This document shows positions 46,843 through 59,103 of a DNA stretch of 64,000 bases, piece after piece. Numbering within the stretch: position 1 is the stretch's first letter; each line of letters starts with the position of its first letter. The notes under the pieces are model-generated. The model had not been told where the DNA came from and made no database searches. It saw only the letters and a list, made by a program, of their open reading frames with translations. The DNA comes from Alisma plantago-aquatica (taxonomy: Eukaryota > Streptophyta > Magnoliopsida > Alismatales > Alismataceae), in contig OY856413.1 of the NCBI GenBank assembly GCA_963693085.1, positions 542,708,879 to 542,772,878 of the forward strand, read 5' to 3'. Both the position numbers and the translations under genes were made by a program.

Positions 46843-48518
46843 TGTTGGTATGTATGCCAAGAGAATTAATCTTGTGATGATTGCAATGGAATGTTATTTA
46901 AATGATTTGGTTAATAATCATAAAGGCAAGCTTCCAATTCATTATGTTTCACTCAGTTATGAGATAATGAGGAAATAACAAACTTACTACATCATCACAT
47001 GTCATTTAGTATGTTTTGACATCATCCACCGTGATCTGAAATATGGGTTGACATAAAGGTGATTACCAGATATGTTGTGACACATGGGGATGATTGTGAG
47101 TGATGTAGATGGGATTTGTCCCTCCTAATGGGGTATGATATACAGGCCACTTGATAAGAGAGATTGATAAAAGCATGTGAATGCACATGTAAATCAATAT
47201 ATGATATTAAGGTTACATATATCTCAGACAGTCTGCTCTGGATCAAGGAACATGGATTGAATGTTGAGAGGATGACAATTCCATTCCTCAAGTCCATTTC
47301 GGATATCAGAGACAAAGGAATTAGACTGTGATACATAACATAGATCGTAGGTTGAAGTTTTTCTCCAACTTTCCTGATTATTTAGGTAGAAATGATGTGT
47401 GACTAGACACCGCTCTTTGTTTGTGATGTCAGAAATTAGTTATTGACATTCACTACCAACATAACATGGAACCTATGGGGTCACACACATAAGATACACC
47501 TATAAGAGGAGTTTAATCATGAATGGTAATTAAATTGATTGCCAAAGTGTTTATATTTTCAATTTAAGCAACGAACCAACAGACTGGACTCCCAACTGAC
47601 TGGTTCAAGTGTTGAATTGGCCGGTTGGAGTGTCAGGTTGATTGAAAGTGGATTGGTTGAATCTATAGGAAGTGGGAACGAACCGACCGGATTGGGGTCA
47701 CCAACTAGCCGGTTCAATGAGAAAGATCCCAGTTCACATGAGCAATTTGATTGCATCAAGGACTAGTGTTGACGTCATGTCATGGATTAATTGGATTAGA
47801 ATTGCCAATATAATTGCAACTAGAAAACATGATGAAATGACTGGTTCATTATGTGAACCGATCGGCCCACATGTCAAACAATTAGTTCACTGGTGAACCG
47901 ATTGTTTCACCTATCGCATGTTGTGAAAATTCATGAGATTCTTATCCATTCCACTCCCACACATATTGGGAACCCTGACCATAACCCCTCCTATAAATAG
48001 AAGGGTATTGGAGGCTTCCTAGACACAACAACTCAATTGCCTCTGACAATCGTTGTCCTCTCTGATTGTAGTAACCAATAGAGAGACCGAGCAAGTCCTA
48101 CCCTATAAAGGGAGGGATAGCGAGGGAGAATAATTAAGTTGAGAGCAAGTTGGTGACTAATACACCAACATGAGAGATACGTGCTTCACATCTATTCTAG
48201 TAGAACAACAAGAGTTTTAGGTGGTCCATGTGGACTACTATAGAGGTGATGATACTTTTCTTGCTAGGAGGGCCACGTCAGCCTGTCGTCTATGGTGAGA
48301 CCAAGAGCTATTGCAGACATCATCCCAGTGTAACTAGAAGACAATTGCACGACTACTGCAATGAGAAATAGTTGATGGACTTGCTCCTAGACCAGGTAAG
48401 AACTCGTTGTATCATCATTCTCATTACATAGTTGTTGATGCAATTTTGTTGTTCTGGGAAATATGGATAGATAATTTTTCTATTTCTGCTTCCTACTTTG
48501 AGCCCATATTTTCCAATA
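46843..48518 (+). repeat. Copia B 5' LTR (about 1.68 kb)
   Basis: It starts TGTTGGTATGTATGCC as in copia A and ends CCAATA (CCAACA in copia A). It carries a CG-repeat cluster at 47575-47910 and TATA box CTATAAATAG at 47991-48000. It is shorter than the copia A LTR mainly by loss of sequence equivalent to about 5720-6080. Confidence 0.85.
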
Positions 48519-48519
48519 G

Positions 48520-48533
48520 TGGCATCAGAGCCA
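48520..48533 (+). promoter_or_regulatory. Copia B primer binding site
   Basis: TGGCATCAGAGCCA differs from the iMet PBS TGGTATCAGAGCCA at one position. It lies one base after the LTR end. Confidence 0.8.
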
Positions 48534-49939
48534 TGTCAAATTATTATGTTTTGGGGTAATCGATACAATCGCATTTTTTATTTTTGTTATTTATTTATTA
48601 CATACAATGTGAATACTTAAACTGCTTAATTTTAATATCTAATCAAACACCACATATAATCTCAAACTAATATATAGATGATATGATATATGTACAATTT
48701 AGATGTGTCACCCCAAAAGTGAGTTTTGATGGTGGATGTGTAGCATGATTATGGCCAATAACCCAAATATTTGTGGTGGTTGGATGGTTTCTTTATTCCT
48801 ATTTTATCTCAGTTTGCATACCGAGCTTCTACCTTCTTCTTTCCAATGTAAAAGTATTATTATTTCCTACCTTTTCTCCCCTCTAATGTAACTCAGGGTT
48901 TCTCATTACCATGTAATAAGCAATAGGATAGTTTCTTTCCTTACAACGACAAAGATGATGATCAGCGTCAGGCGACCCAGCTATTTCACATGATGAGCCA
49001 ACTAGCTGGAGGACCGAGGAGGGTAGACCGTAGGAGTAGTGAAATGATCGATTGGTGATCCCAACCGACCATTTGGAAGTGTCCAGACATCGTATGGATA
49101 GCAAGCCAGACGAATATTTCAGACGACCAACCGACCGGCCAAGAGGCAAGACGACCGATTTAAGGGTTGAAACCCATATTAGAAAGCATAGATCTACATC
49201 AACAATAGTTTCATGCATGTGATGTTGACCTAGGTAGTAATAATTACTTGTGGCTCCAAGGAATTACGATAGTATGGCCATAACCATCGCAAATATTTTA
49301 TATTGTATGTTTATGTTGTGGGATATTGCTTGTATATGATATGTACTATATATATGTAGTGATTGGATAAAGTATATGTAATTATATAAATACGAACTCC
49401 CTCAAATAACATATTAAGTCTTAAATAATTTTCATAAGCAACACACATGAAAAGATTGATTGACAAAGCGAGGTTACGCCCAAGCGTGGTGCTCCGTCCA
49501 TCTCGTAGAAGTGTGATGGTAGATATGTAGGTTGTGCCCAAGCAGGGTGCATATCTATCATGTTGGCTTTTTGGTCAGGCTTAACTAGGGTACTTAATGG
49601 GATTAAGCACCAGAGGCATGCAGATGATTATGGCAAGAAGTTGCACATATCATATATCTAAGAATTGCATAAGTTGTAATTGACAAATGTTGTCTACCTT
49701 AATATTTGACCATGGACGTTGGTGTTGGCCGAGTAGTGGTTGAATTGTTTTGGATCTTAGCTCACTAGAAGGTTGTATGTTGCAATATTCTAAATTGATA
49801 TTTGAAAGATATCAATTTGAATAAAATAGTGGGAGCCACGGTTAATTAAAGACCTAATAAACATCACCAGATTTCATGCAAATCAAATCAAATCAAAAAT
49901 GAGTTTTTGAAACAATTGTAACTTCTTTTGTGAATCAAG
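48534..49939 (+). other. Copia B untranslated leader
   Basis: Aligned with 1291-2440 of copia A (for example GTAACTCnnGGTTTCTC, GCCCAAGCGTGGTGC against GCCCTAGCGTGGTGC, and CATGTTGGCTTT). It has a weak ACCGACCGG-type repeat cluster at 48995-49165. No gene was found in it; the 111-codon minus frame at 48883-49218 has no family resemblance. Confidence 0.65.
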
Positions 49940-50790
49940 TGACAACACTCACAACACCTTTTCCCTGCTATCAGTCCTTGAGAAGGACAAATTAAATGAG
50001 AACAACTTTCATGACTGATACATGACGATGAGAATCATTCTCACACAAGAGCGCAAGCTCTATGTCCTGGATATACCAGAGCTAGAATAACCTCTTCCCA
50101 ATGCTCCTAAGGCTGACAGTGATGTTTGCAAGAAGCATATTGAAGATGTTGTGGATGTAAAATGTCTAATGTTGTGCTCCATGAACTATGAGTTGCAAAA
50201 ATAGCATGAGAACATGGAGGTTATTGAGATGGTTGCACATCTTAGGAACATGTTCCAAGACCAAGAAAGACAGAAGAGATTTGATATCTCAAAGGCATTG
50301 TTCAAATGTAGCATGGCAGACGGAGATCCAGTAGGTATCATGTGCTCAAGCTCCTTGGGTATGTGGAAAACTTGTCCAGAGTAGGATTCCCCTTGGGTCA
50401 AGAGTTGGCCACTGATGTGATTCTGTAGTCTCTTCTAGAACCCTATAATCAGTTTGTCATGAACTACAACATCAATGACTTTGACAAACTATTGACATAG
50501 TTACTAGGCATGTTGAGAACAGTTGAGACACAAATGAAGAAAGACAAAATTAAGTTTGTGATGATGATTAGCAAGACAAAGCGAAAATTTAAGGGCAAAT
50601 TCAAAGCGAAGACAAGTTCTAAAGCTAACTAGAAGCCCAATCTTCATATCTCAAGGCAAAAGGAGGAGTAAAGAAGGGAGGCAAGTGTCACTACTGTCAT
50701 CAGACTGGACACTCAAATATGAACTACCTTATCTACATGGAGGAACTAAAGAATAAGGAGGAGATAGAGATCTCCACTTAGGTATAAATG
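49940..50790 (+). pseudogene. Copia B gag with CCHC zinc knuckle
   Basis: Nearly continuous in one frame with a few stops. In order it shows SVLEKDKLNENNFHD, ILTQERKLYVLDIPELE (about 50035-50085), CLMLCSMNYELQK (about 50163-50200), KALFKCSMADGDPVG, PYNQFVMNYNINDFDKLLT (about 50440-50495), KKDKIK, and a zinc knuckle KCHYCHQTGHSNMN (50683-50725) whose last Cys is replaced. This is the standard Gag_pre/UBN2 plus CCHC layout of copia Gag. It would form the virus-like particle and bind element RNA. Confidence 0.8.
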
Positions 50791-52130
50791 TTATAAGATA
50801 ATTCAAAATTACTTCTTCGTCATTGGTATATGATATCGGATATAGATCTGACACATGTTGATGTGCAGCATCTGACAAGAAGTAGACCTTTATGTAAGGA
50901 CAATAATGGACTGTAGAAGAAAAAATTGTTGAAGCTACAGTCTAAATTTAGATTTTATCTTAGCCCACAAGGAGTGATAGAGTTAGTTTCACTACTACTT
51001 CATTATGCCAATAATAGAAACGTTTTATTTTCTACATCTTGTAATAACAAGGATGATTATGAATAAAATACTTAGTGTTCTATTTCAAAGATGTGATTTA
51101 TGTGAGGCAATACAACAAATATCTTATGATCTTTATGTGAATGGATCTGAAGATAAAAGTTTACAATGTAAATACCAAATAGGATTATAATTGATAACTC
51201 AACAAATCAACAATATATAGCATTGTCATCTAGAGCACGTATGTGAGAAATGCATAGCTAGAATCCATATTGATCTAGACTCTTTTGGTTAATGAACCGA
51301 TAAGAGACATGCAAGTCTTCTATATGAGCAACATGACAAACCACCTCTTATTAAGTGTAGTGGAAGAATATACATTCTACAAGGACATGTACATATTGAT
51401 GTACAAAGACCATCAGAATTAATGCTACACATAGATATTTGTACTTCATAGTATTTAGTGATATATGGTGATATGCACTCAATAATAATATAAAACTCTT
51501 GAAGTGTTCAAGAATATTAAATGTACACAACTAACTTAAAGGTATTGTACTTTGATATGATCAAATTATGAAATACTTTACAGGAACAGTTTGAGGACCT
51601 TCTGGAGAGAATGTGATCGTGTATCACGATAAACTTCACCAGAAACATGATGTTGTGCTAGAAAGAAGGAATCACACCATGATGAGTCATTATATGATTA
51701 TCATTTAATCTAATTTTCTCATTTCCTTAAAAGGATATGCTTACCACTAAAACAACATACCACCCAAAATGGTTTTGATGGACAACATATGAGATATGTT
51801 ATGGTATGTCCTAAAGATTGAAACTTGTATAAGAAAATAGTTTCTTAAAAGGATTCAATCACATAAATGTTATTTGAACACTATTTATCTCAAATCAATA
51901 GCAAAGTGTTTGTTACTAGAAGGTTGAATTCCATTGGAATTAGTGGGACTAAAATAGAACTCAAAAAGTTTGAGGTCAACAAGAAAACATTTAAACCTAA
52001 AGAGGTACAAAGAGAACATAGAGAGTCACAAATGATTGTGGAATCTCAAGTTCTTTAAAGTAGCACAAACTCATAGTTCTGGAAGAACACATCTGAGATT
52101 AAAAGATTGTGAATCTCATAACTCAGACCA
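50791..52130 (+). pseudogene. Copia B pol remnant
   Basis: Only short pieces remain. TMTSSLVYD-like protease context may lie near 50815-50850. The frame 51867-52058 gives VFVTRRLNSIGISGTKIEL, which corresponds to the VFVSRNAxFLEKEF block at the end of copia integrase, followed by a charged linker. Most of RT and all of RNase H are missing. The right boundary with the next element, near 52130-52150, is approximate. Confidence 0.5.
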
Positions 52131-52179
52131 GTTGGTCATAAGATGATGGGCCAACAATCAGTTAGAACTATTGAGGGAC

Positions 52180-52400
52180 CAGAGTCTACTACTAAACAAA
52201 TTGGTAGACATGGTTTAGGATATGATGGTACCAAAGGAACAACAAAGGCAAAGGACCTCTAATCTTCCATGGAGAATCTTCTAATTCCAAGGCTATGGGC
52301 ACATGTAATTATTGCAATGATGCTCGTCATTATTCTAATTGGTCATTTAGGAAAGCATCCAAGAGCAATAGGACTTGGGTTGTTAAACTAACCCCTCCAA
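52180..52400 (+). pseudogene. SIRE-like Gag C-terminal fragment with degenerate zinc knuckle
   Basis: GRHGLGYDGTKG (about 52206-52240) matches the HGLGY block before the knuckle of Maximus Gag. CNYCNDARHYSNW (about 52298-52336) is a CX2CX4HX4C knuckle with Gly replaced and the last Cys changed to Trp. RTWVVK (about 52373-52390) matches the WVPK block that follows. There are frameshifts between the pieces. Confidence 0.6.
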
Positions 52401-54296
52401 CCCCAAAAACATGATTGGGAACCATTTCATCTTTCTTCTTGTAGGCACTTGCTAATGGGTTGACATGAGCTACGGATTTACAAATTGACTTCTCAATCCG
52501 CATGAAAAAAGAAAGGTGAGATGAGTATGGGGTGGCAACAAGTGGAAAAGAAATGGTAAGTACAGAGGTAAATGTTATTCTTGTTCATATCCAATCATAG
52601 TGTATTTTTCCAAGTTAGTGTGCATTATTCATGTGATTTTCAAGTCAAAATTGGTATATTATGATACTTGTCAATTTCTTGCTCAAAAACTACTTCTAAT
52701 GCTTGCATATTGCATTACGAACTTGCTTACACATGTTTGGATATGATTTAGATATTTATCTCGTCTCTAGATTTTTTTTCATGTGTGTGTGTGCGCGCGT
52801 GCGCACATTTTTTGACAGCACCTCTGTCGGTCAAGTTTGTCCTGATAGAAACTCGACCGATAGGTACCAATGGGTGTTCGGTCGAGTTTGTCCTATCAGT
52901 AACTCGACTGATAGTGATGTGCACAGATTACACAGTTGGCTTATTGAATGAGAATTTCTCTCTCAACTGGACTTTCTCAACCAATAGCTTTATTCTTTGT
53001 CACTCCCTTGGTACCTTTATGTATGCATAGTGCCATATTTTTATTTGCCTATCTTGCCTAACCTCTATCTTTGTAATTTCTACAATTTAGTATTCCACTA
53101 GTGGTATTCGTATATTTTACAATTACTTATTTTAAGTTGTTTTGTAAGTTTTGATGATGATCTCTTTGGATGTCTTATTTGTGTCTTAAATTGTTTTTGT
53201 TGTGATCAAACTTGCTATGTCTATATAGTTGTATATCTTGTTTGGATACAACCTTGAGGTTCTTAGTGGTATTCATCTTTTGGTAATATGCATATTTGCT
53301 AGTGAGTTATATCTTTTCTTGCTTCTGAAATTGCGCATCTCTTAGTTTGTATATATCTCTACATCTACTTGTAGCTTGCTCTTTCACTTGTTCATCTTTT
53401 TCTATGATTTAGATCCTACTAGTAGTTCTAACTTGTGATATCATATACTAGTAGTTCATATACATGTAGTTCTAGCCTTGTTCATCAAGTGGTATTCATT
53501 ATATGCTATGCTTGTATCTTATTTCTTACTCAAGCTTACTCCTTGACTTGCATATCTACTATCTTGAGTTGCTTGCATAACATTGTGATGCAGGATTTAT
53601 AGAGCTACATTGTATGTATAATTTAGAGCACCCTTGATATTTTATGTATATTTTGCTTTAATGTCATATTTTGATGCAAGACCAGTATTTTTTATGCAGA
53701 AACGACCTTCTGAGCAAGACTCATTGCTTTGCGATGAGCCCTGACGCTTTTTGGGCAAACTATGTCATCTTGAGGGTCAAAATTACAATTTATTTTTATG
53801 TATCACTTTATATTGCCTTATGGGTTGTTCAAGTGCATGCTATAACTTACTTTTCTTTCTGTGTTTGGAGAAGTCCCTATTTTTACTCTTATACTCTCAT
53901 GTATAATTTGTTATCTCCTTTCTTTTAACAAATTGTATTTCTTATTTCTTCTTACCCCCAGGTATGTCTTGTTTTGACAAAAGGGGGAGAAGGCATGTCT
54001 TACATGAAAAGGAGAAGCATGTTTATGTAAAGGGGAGAAGGTAAAAGGATGAAGATATATATGTCTAGAATATATATGAGTAGAAGATATAGTATTTTAT
54101 AAATGTTGTGAAAGCTGACCATGCAGGAGAAATTACATCAATTGAGGGGGAGTATGAGAACTCCACCAGCATCAACTGAGAGGGAGCATATGAACTCCAT
54201 TCTATCAAAACACCTAGGTTTATCTAAAGGTATGACTTTACTTAAATGCTTTCAATAAATTTATGGAATGGTTTGTCATCTTCAAAAGGGGGTCAA
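52401..54296 (+). other. Untranslated 3' region of the SIRE-like element
   Basis: No genes. It contains a short CA/GT-rich run (52780-52806), an AACTCGACCGATAGG-type repeat pair (52825-52920) and the AAGGGGGAGA tracts near 53981 and 54030-54170. It ends in AAAAGGGGGTCAA, the polypurine tract abutting the LTR. Confidence 0.55.
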
Positions 54297-55825
54297 TGTT
54301 GACTCTAGGTCAATATTGACTCTGGGTTTAAATTGACTAAACTCTTGTTTTGATGATGACTAAACCATTCCAATTATTTGTGTCTAATGTTTCTGCTCAA
54401 GTGATTTCAGATTAGGTATAGACACACTCCAAATGCCCTAACTTGCACATCTCAACTTGAAGAAAAGATAAGTCAAAATCAATACAAGTGCATTTCTGTG
54501 AAATATGATGTAAATCTATTAGAATCATGTTGTAAATCACTTGTAATGATTGTATGACTTGTAATTAAGCTTAAAAAAATCAAGAACACTTAAATCAAAT
54601 ATTTAAGCACTTTAATGACATTTTCCAAAATTCATTACATGCACTTTATCGGTCAAGTTACAATCTCGGCCGATTCTTGATGGATTTTGAAAATGTTGTT
54701 GATCGGTCAAGTTTCCTATACTCAGGTTTCAACCGACCACTACACTAGAACAAAACTGACTTAATCTATCGGTTGAGTTCCTACCAAGATAAACTCGATC
54801 GATTGGTCAAATTAGCTTTGTCGCATAGTGCGGTCGAGTTACCTTAATAGAAACTCGATCGATCCCACTGTGTGAAAAAATGCATAAAAGTGCTTGTAGT
54901 CGTTGGAATATTGCAGAACTCAAAAAAGAATATATTGTAACATCCCAAACGTCTAGTATTCGTTCTTAAGTGTTCCCAAAGGCTTCTAGGCATCCCCAAC
55001 TATAAATAGGACCCATTGAGATTCATCCCATGGTTAGCACTAACAAGGTCCCTATTTTATAGTTGAGTGGTTCTACATCCTCCTCTTTCTCTCTAAGCTT
55101 AATCACTTGCTACATCCATTAGATTGAGTAGTAGATTTGTAAGAGAGCTAGTCCTACATATATATCTTGAGAGGCCCTCACTTCCACCACATCTCAATCT
55201 CTCATTTCAACTATAAAGATGAAGGTTCTCTCTCTTGTCTAATAGAGTCAAAGAAGAACAAGGGAAGGAGTCCCTTGGTGAAGAAGAAAGTAAGGCCGAA
55301 GACTTATAGCTAGAGTGGGTAAGTCCTTGGTGAAAGTTTCTCCTTGGAGAAGGTGAGGGCTAAAGATCCAAGAAGAGTAGGTAATTCCTTCAAGGACAAA
55401 GACTTGTGCAAGAGTGGGTAAATCCTTGGTGAAGGTAGAAGACTCCTCGCAAAGTGGGTAAGTCCTTGTGTAGGTTGAAGACTCTTGACTTGGATAGGTA
55501 AGTCCTTTAGTGGGTCATGTATTGTAAGTCTTATGAATGAATATAAGAAAATAATGCTTAAGAAATCCTAGAGGTTGGTCTCTCTAGGTAGTGGATTGAG
55601 ACACTTCTAATTTGAAGTGTGGAACCACTATACATATCTCGTTAATTGTTACATGTTCAATCTCTCTCATCATTGCTATGTATGTTTAGTTGCACATCAA
55701 ATTCTCTATTTATCAATCTTATCTTGTGATATAAATTGAAGGTCTAATAAATTTTATTTAAGTGCATTCAGCTCTACTCACCCCCACCCTCTAGATCTTC
55801 TATTCACCCATCCTAGGATTCAACA
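54297..55825 (+). repeat. SIRE-like 3' LTR (1529 bp)
   Basis: It starts TGTTGACTCTAGG and ends CTAGGATTCAACA, giving a perfect TGTTGA/TCAACA terminal inverted repeat. The early TTTTGATGATGACTAAA is typical of SIRE/Maximus LTRs. An AACTCGATCGA-type repeat cluster (54640-54870) precedes TATAAATAGG (55001-55010). The right flank is CTAAG. Confidence 0.82.
55001..55010 (+). promoter_or_regulatory. TATA box of the SIRE-like LTR
   Basis: TATAAATAGG about 700 bp into the LTR, directly downstream of the CG-repeat cluster. Confidence 0.68.
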
Positions 55826-57179
55826 CTAAGGGTCCCATCAACCCCAGGTTCATTGGGCTCAAGGGTAGATTGTCTGCTCGTCGGCCTAAAGCTCAACGGT
55901 CATGATACTTTAGGACTCTTGTCTGCCTGCCAAGAACTTCGTGGGGTTGGCCTTGGTCAACCTTCTTGAAGCTAGATTCTTCATCAGGCAAAAACACTCG
56001 TCGAGTTGGGAACTCGTCGGGCATCCATGTCCATCAGTCTGACGATTTGATGAGATCCCATCGGCCATCTACCTCGTCACCCAAAGGTTCATCCTCCAAC
56101 AAGCTGGCAAGGTCTTCGTCAACATGTGCACAACTAGTCGGTCATCAGGCCACTCTATTGGTTAGGACCCGACGAACACACATGTATAAAAAGCAACAAG
56201 AGGTTTCAGTTTATTCAAAACACATCAATCTAATGGTCATCGGATGACTAAAAATATAGGTCATTACTAACCAACCAAAATAATATTAATAGGAAAATAA
56301 TATCTTACCTAAAAAGTTCAAGGGCATCCAAATGACTTGAAATTATCACAAGAATATTAATAACACCATATAACAAAATAATTATGTGTTAAAATTATTT
56401 TCAAACCCCCATAAATAGATAAATTGCATAAAATCCCATAAGTTATATAGAATAGTATAATTTGGGAAAACATAGTTGAAATTGAATTAAATTTTAAACA
56501 TAACTTTTTCAACTAGTATTTCATCATAATCCAAAATTAAATTTCAAAATAAGCATCTAATTTAGTCAGATAATAATGTTTATGAATAGAACAAGGTTTT
56601 GTGGCCTTACACCTATTGTGAGTTCGTAAACCTTATGTTACTTATGATTTTATCATTTCACATACCAAAACACATAACAACAAATTTTTTAAAATTTCAC
56701 TACCTTCCATGTGGGAATATTTGTAGGTGCATAGAACAAGAAAAATAAGACGAAGAAAGTGTTATGATTATCATAAGTAGTTTCGTTTTCTTCTATATTT
56801 TGAAAATAAGAGTGCTTTTTATATTTGATGTTCACCCTAGTGCTAATGTTTGGTACACAATGAGCGAGGTGGGGGAGGGAAAGGGAAAGGGAGGGAAGGA
56901 GGGGAAGGAAGATTTATTTTATCATGTTTGGTTAGTATGGGAGGGTAAGAGAAGAGCATAACTACAAATAAAATTTAAGATATGAAAAGGCTATGTCACA
57001 ACAATTAGATTGCAACTTTCTAAATCCATATTATACAATTTCTATAAACACTTTCTTCCTACAAAATGAATAGCCGTCATACTTTTATAGGAAGGTAAAT
57101 CTGAAGGTATATGTTTAATCTATATGGTTGGATTATGAAAAGTTGGTCCGTGTTGAGAGTCTTCTAAATGCTTATATAT
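55826..57179. other. Intergenic DNA with CGTCGG-rich patch and G-rich tract
   Basis: 55850-56170 contains repeated CTCGTCGG, CTCGTCGAG, CTGACGA and CCGACGA words, reminiscent of the U3 repeat clusters of the LTRs in this window. It may be a piece of yet another LTR, but no ends were found. The rest is AT-rich. 56866-56912 on the plus strand is almost pure purine with seven runs of three or more G. No gene is evident. Confidence 0.5.
56866..56912 (+). repeat. G-rich purine tract (G-quadruplex potential)
   Basis: GGTGGGGGAGGGAAAGGGAA and continuation: GGGGG, GGG, GGG, GGG, GGGG runs with 1-5 base spacers, compatible with an intramolecular G4 on the plus strand. Confidence 0.6.
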
Positions 57180-57633
<454 letters not shown>

Positions 57634-57664
57634 CATACATATATACAGATACATACATATATAT

Positions 57665-58434
57665 CAATGTATTAGAAAGCGGGAAGCGGGAGGCGTGCGG
57701 ACGGCACCCTGTAACCGATTAAGCGGTAGGCGGGCAATTTTTGAAAAAGAGGGTGTCCAAATTTTATATATTTTTATACAAAATTACATGTATGTGTATA
57801 TAAAAAATATATTTATAAGGAACTTCTATACATATCTAATTAGCAAATCAGTAATTAACTAAGTATTCATCAATACTTACTATTAATCAGCATCTCTAAT
57901 CACTAAAATCAGCAAGCAGATCAGTAATTGTATATAACAAACTATGAATTATTGAATTAAAGTAATCACTAAAGTAATACTAACCAGCAGTACCAATCAT
58001 TAATCACTGAAAGCAGTAAGGAAATCAGTAAAACTAATCATGCATTACTAGTATAATAGAGCAATAGGATATTTACTTAGATGCATTACAGCAGTACCCA
58101 ATTATTACAGCTTACACACAAAGTATGCATTCTAAATTAGGACTAGCTATATCATAGAACATTTAATGTATACAAGTTTTGTATATTATAGTCAATACTA
58201 CTTGGCTATGTAATTAATTAATGTTAGATGCTTACATTAGGATTTTTAAACAAAAGCGGGAAAAAGCAGGAAAAAAACGGGCAAAAAACGGGAAAAAGCA
58301 GGAAAAAACGGGTGAGGCGGGTAAAAAGCGGGTGATTTTGTTCAAAATGATTAAGCGGGCGATTAATGGCAAAATTAAGCGGCTGGGGGTCATGGGCGCT
58401 TAAGCGGCCCGCCTGGGCATTTTTTATTTCACTG
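57665..58434. mobile_element. Non-autonomous hAT-like element (about 770 bp)
   Basis: Flanked on both sides by ATATATAT (57657-57664 and 58435-58442), an 8-bp candidate target duplication. It starts CAATG and ends CACTG, so both ends read CA(A/G)TG inwards as in hAT elements. Subterminal regions are packed with AAAAGCGGG/AAAAACGGG words (57673-57740, 58250-58420). TTAAGCGGCCCGCCTGGGCA precedes the right end. No transposase frame is present. The TSD is weak evidence because it sits in TA-rich DNA. Confidence 0.6.
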
Positions 58435-58470
<36 letters not shown>

Positions 58471-58572
58471 CCTGAGCATTCGACCTCCGCCACGGGCGTG
58501 GGAGAGGGGGGAGAAATCTCTCTTAATCCCATACATATATATATAGAGAGAGAGAGAGTCAGGGTAGAATAT

Positions 58573-58935
58573 ACTCGAGTGTACATATCACAACGTACAC
58601 CCCAATGGTGTTTGCCTATCTAGACCGTGTTTTTTCAAAATCTAATCCATTGATCTTCATGGTTACAATAATAATAGGTCACATACAAAATTGGAACTCA
58701 TTTGGATGAGTGTATGTCACTCATCCAAAGACAAAAAAATTGACGCACATAACTAATTTGAAATACATGATTTTTGCCTCCTTTAGATGCACGACCTATA
58801 AGTGTCCAAATGAGCTAAAATTTATTATATAGTATGTTCTTATGATAATTAAGAAGATCAACAGTTTAGATTTTTCAAAAATTTATTGCATCTTCAAAAA
58901 TAGCTGAGGTGTATGGTGTCTCCGTACACTCGAGT
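58573..58935. mobile_element. MITE with about 32-bp inverted ends (ACTCGAGTGTAC...)
   Basis: The left end ACTCGAGTGTACATATCACA continues to a CGTACACC block. The right end read inward is ACTCGAGTGTACGGAGACAC, continuing to ATACACC. The 363-bp element is AT-rich inside and has no coding capacity. The outermost ACTCGAGT is itself palindromic. Superfamily not assigned. Confidence 0.6.
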
Positions 58936-59103
58936 GTACACGTGCTTTGAAAGCGCGGTGGCACGATTAGTAAATAAATAGACCATGTAGTTCCGTCTTC
59001 TCCGACTTATCCCACCTCCTCTGTGCGACGTTGCTTTTTCACCGTGCGGCGCTGGCACGGCCGTTGAACCAGAAGCTCATGGAAGTGAAAGTGCATCTGG
59101 ATA

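Larger units (their letters stand above)
46843..52130 (+). mobile_element. Copia B: degraded Ty1/copia element related to copia A
   Basis: The order is 5' LTR (46843-48518), PBS (48520-48533), leader with short CG repeats (48534-49930), gag with zinc knuckle (49940-50790), decayed pol to about 52130. There is no 3' LTR: homology passes into a different (SIRE-like) element. LTR, leader and gag all align with copia A by eye, so they belong to one family. The internal frames are broken throughout. Confidence 0.82.
52150..55825 (+). mobile_element. SIRE/Maximus-like copia remnant with 3' LTR
   Basis: A Gag C-terminal piece (52180-52400) is followed at once by the long untranslated 3' region and the 3' LTR, so nearly all of pol has been lost. 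The 3' region contains TTTTGACAAAAGGGGGAGAAGG (about 53972-53993) and further AAAGGGG and GAGGGGGAGT tracts, as found upstream of SIRE-type 3' LTRs. The LTR is intact. Confidence 0.7.
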
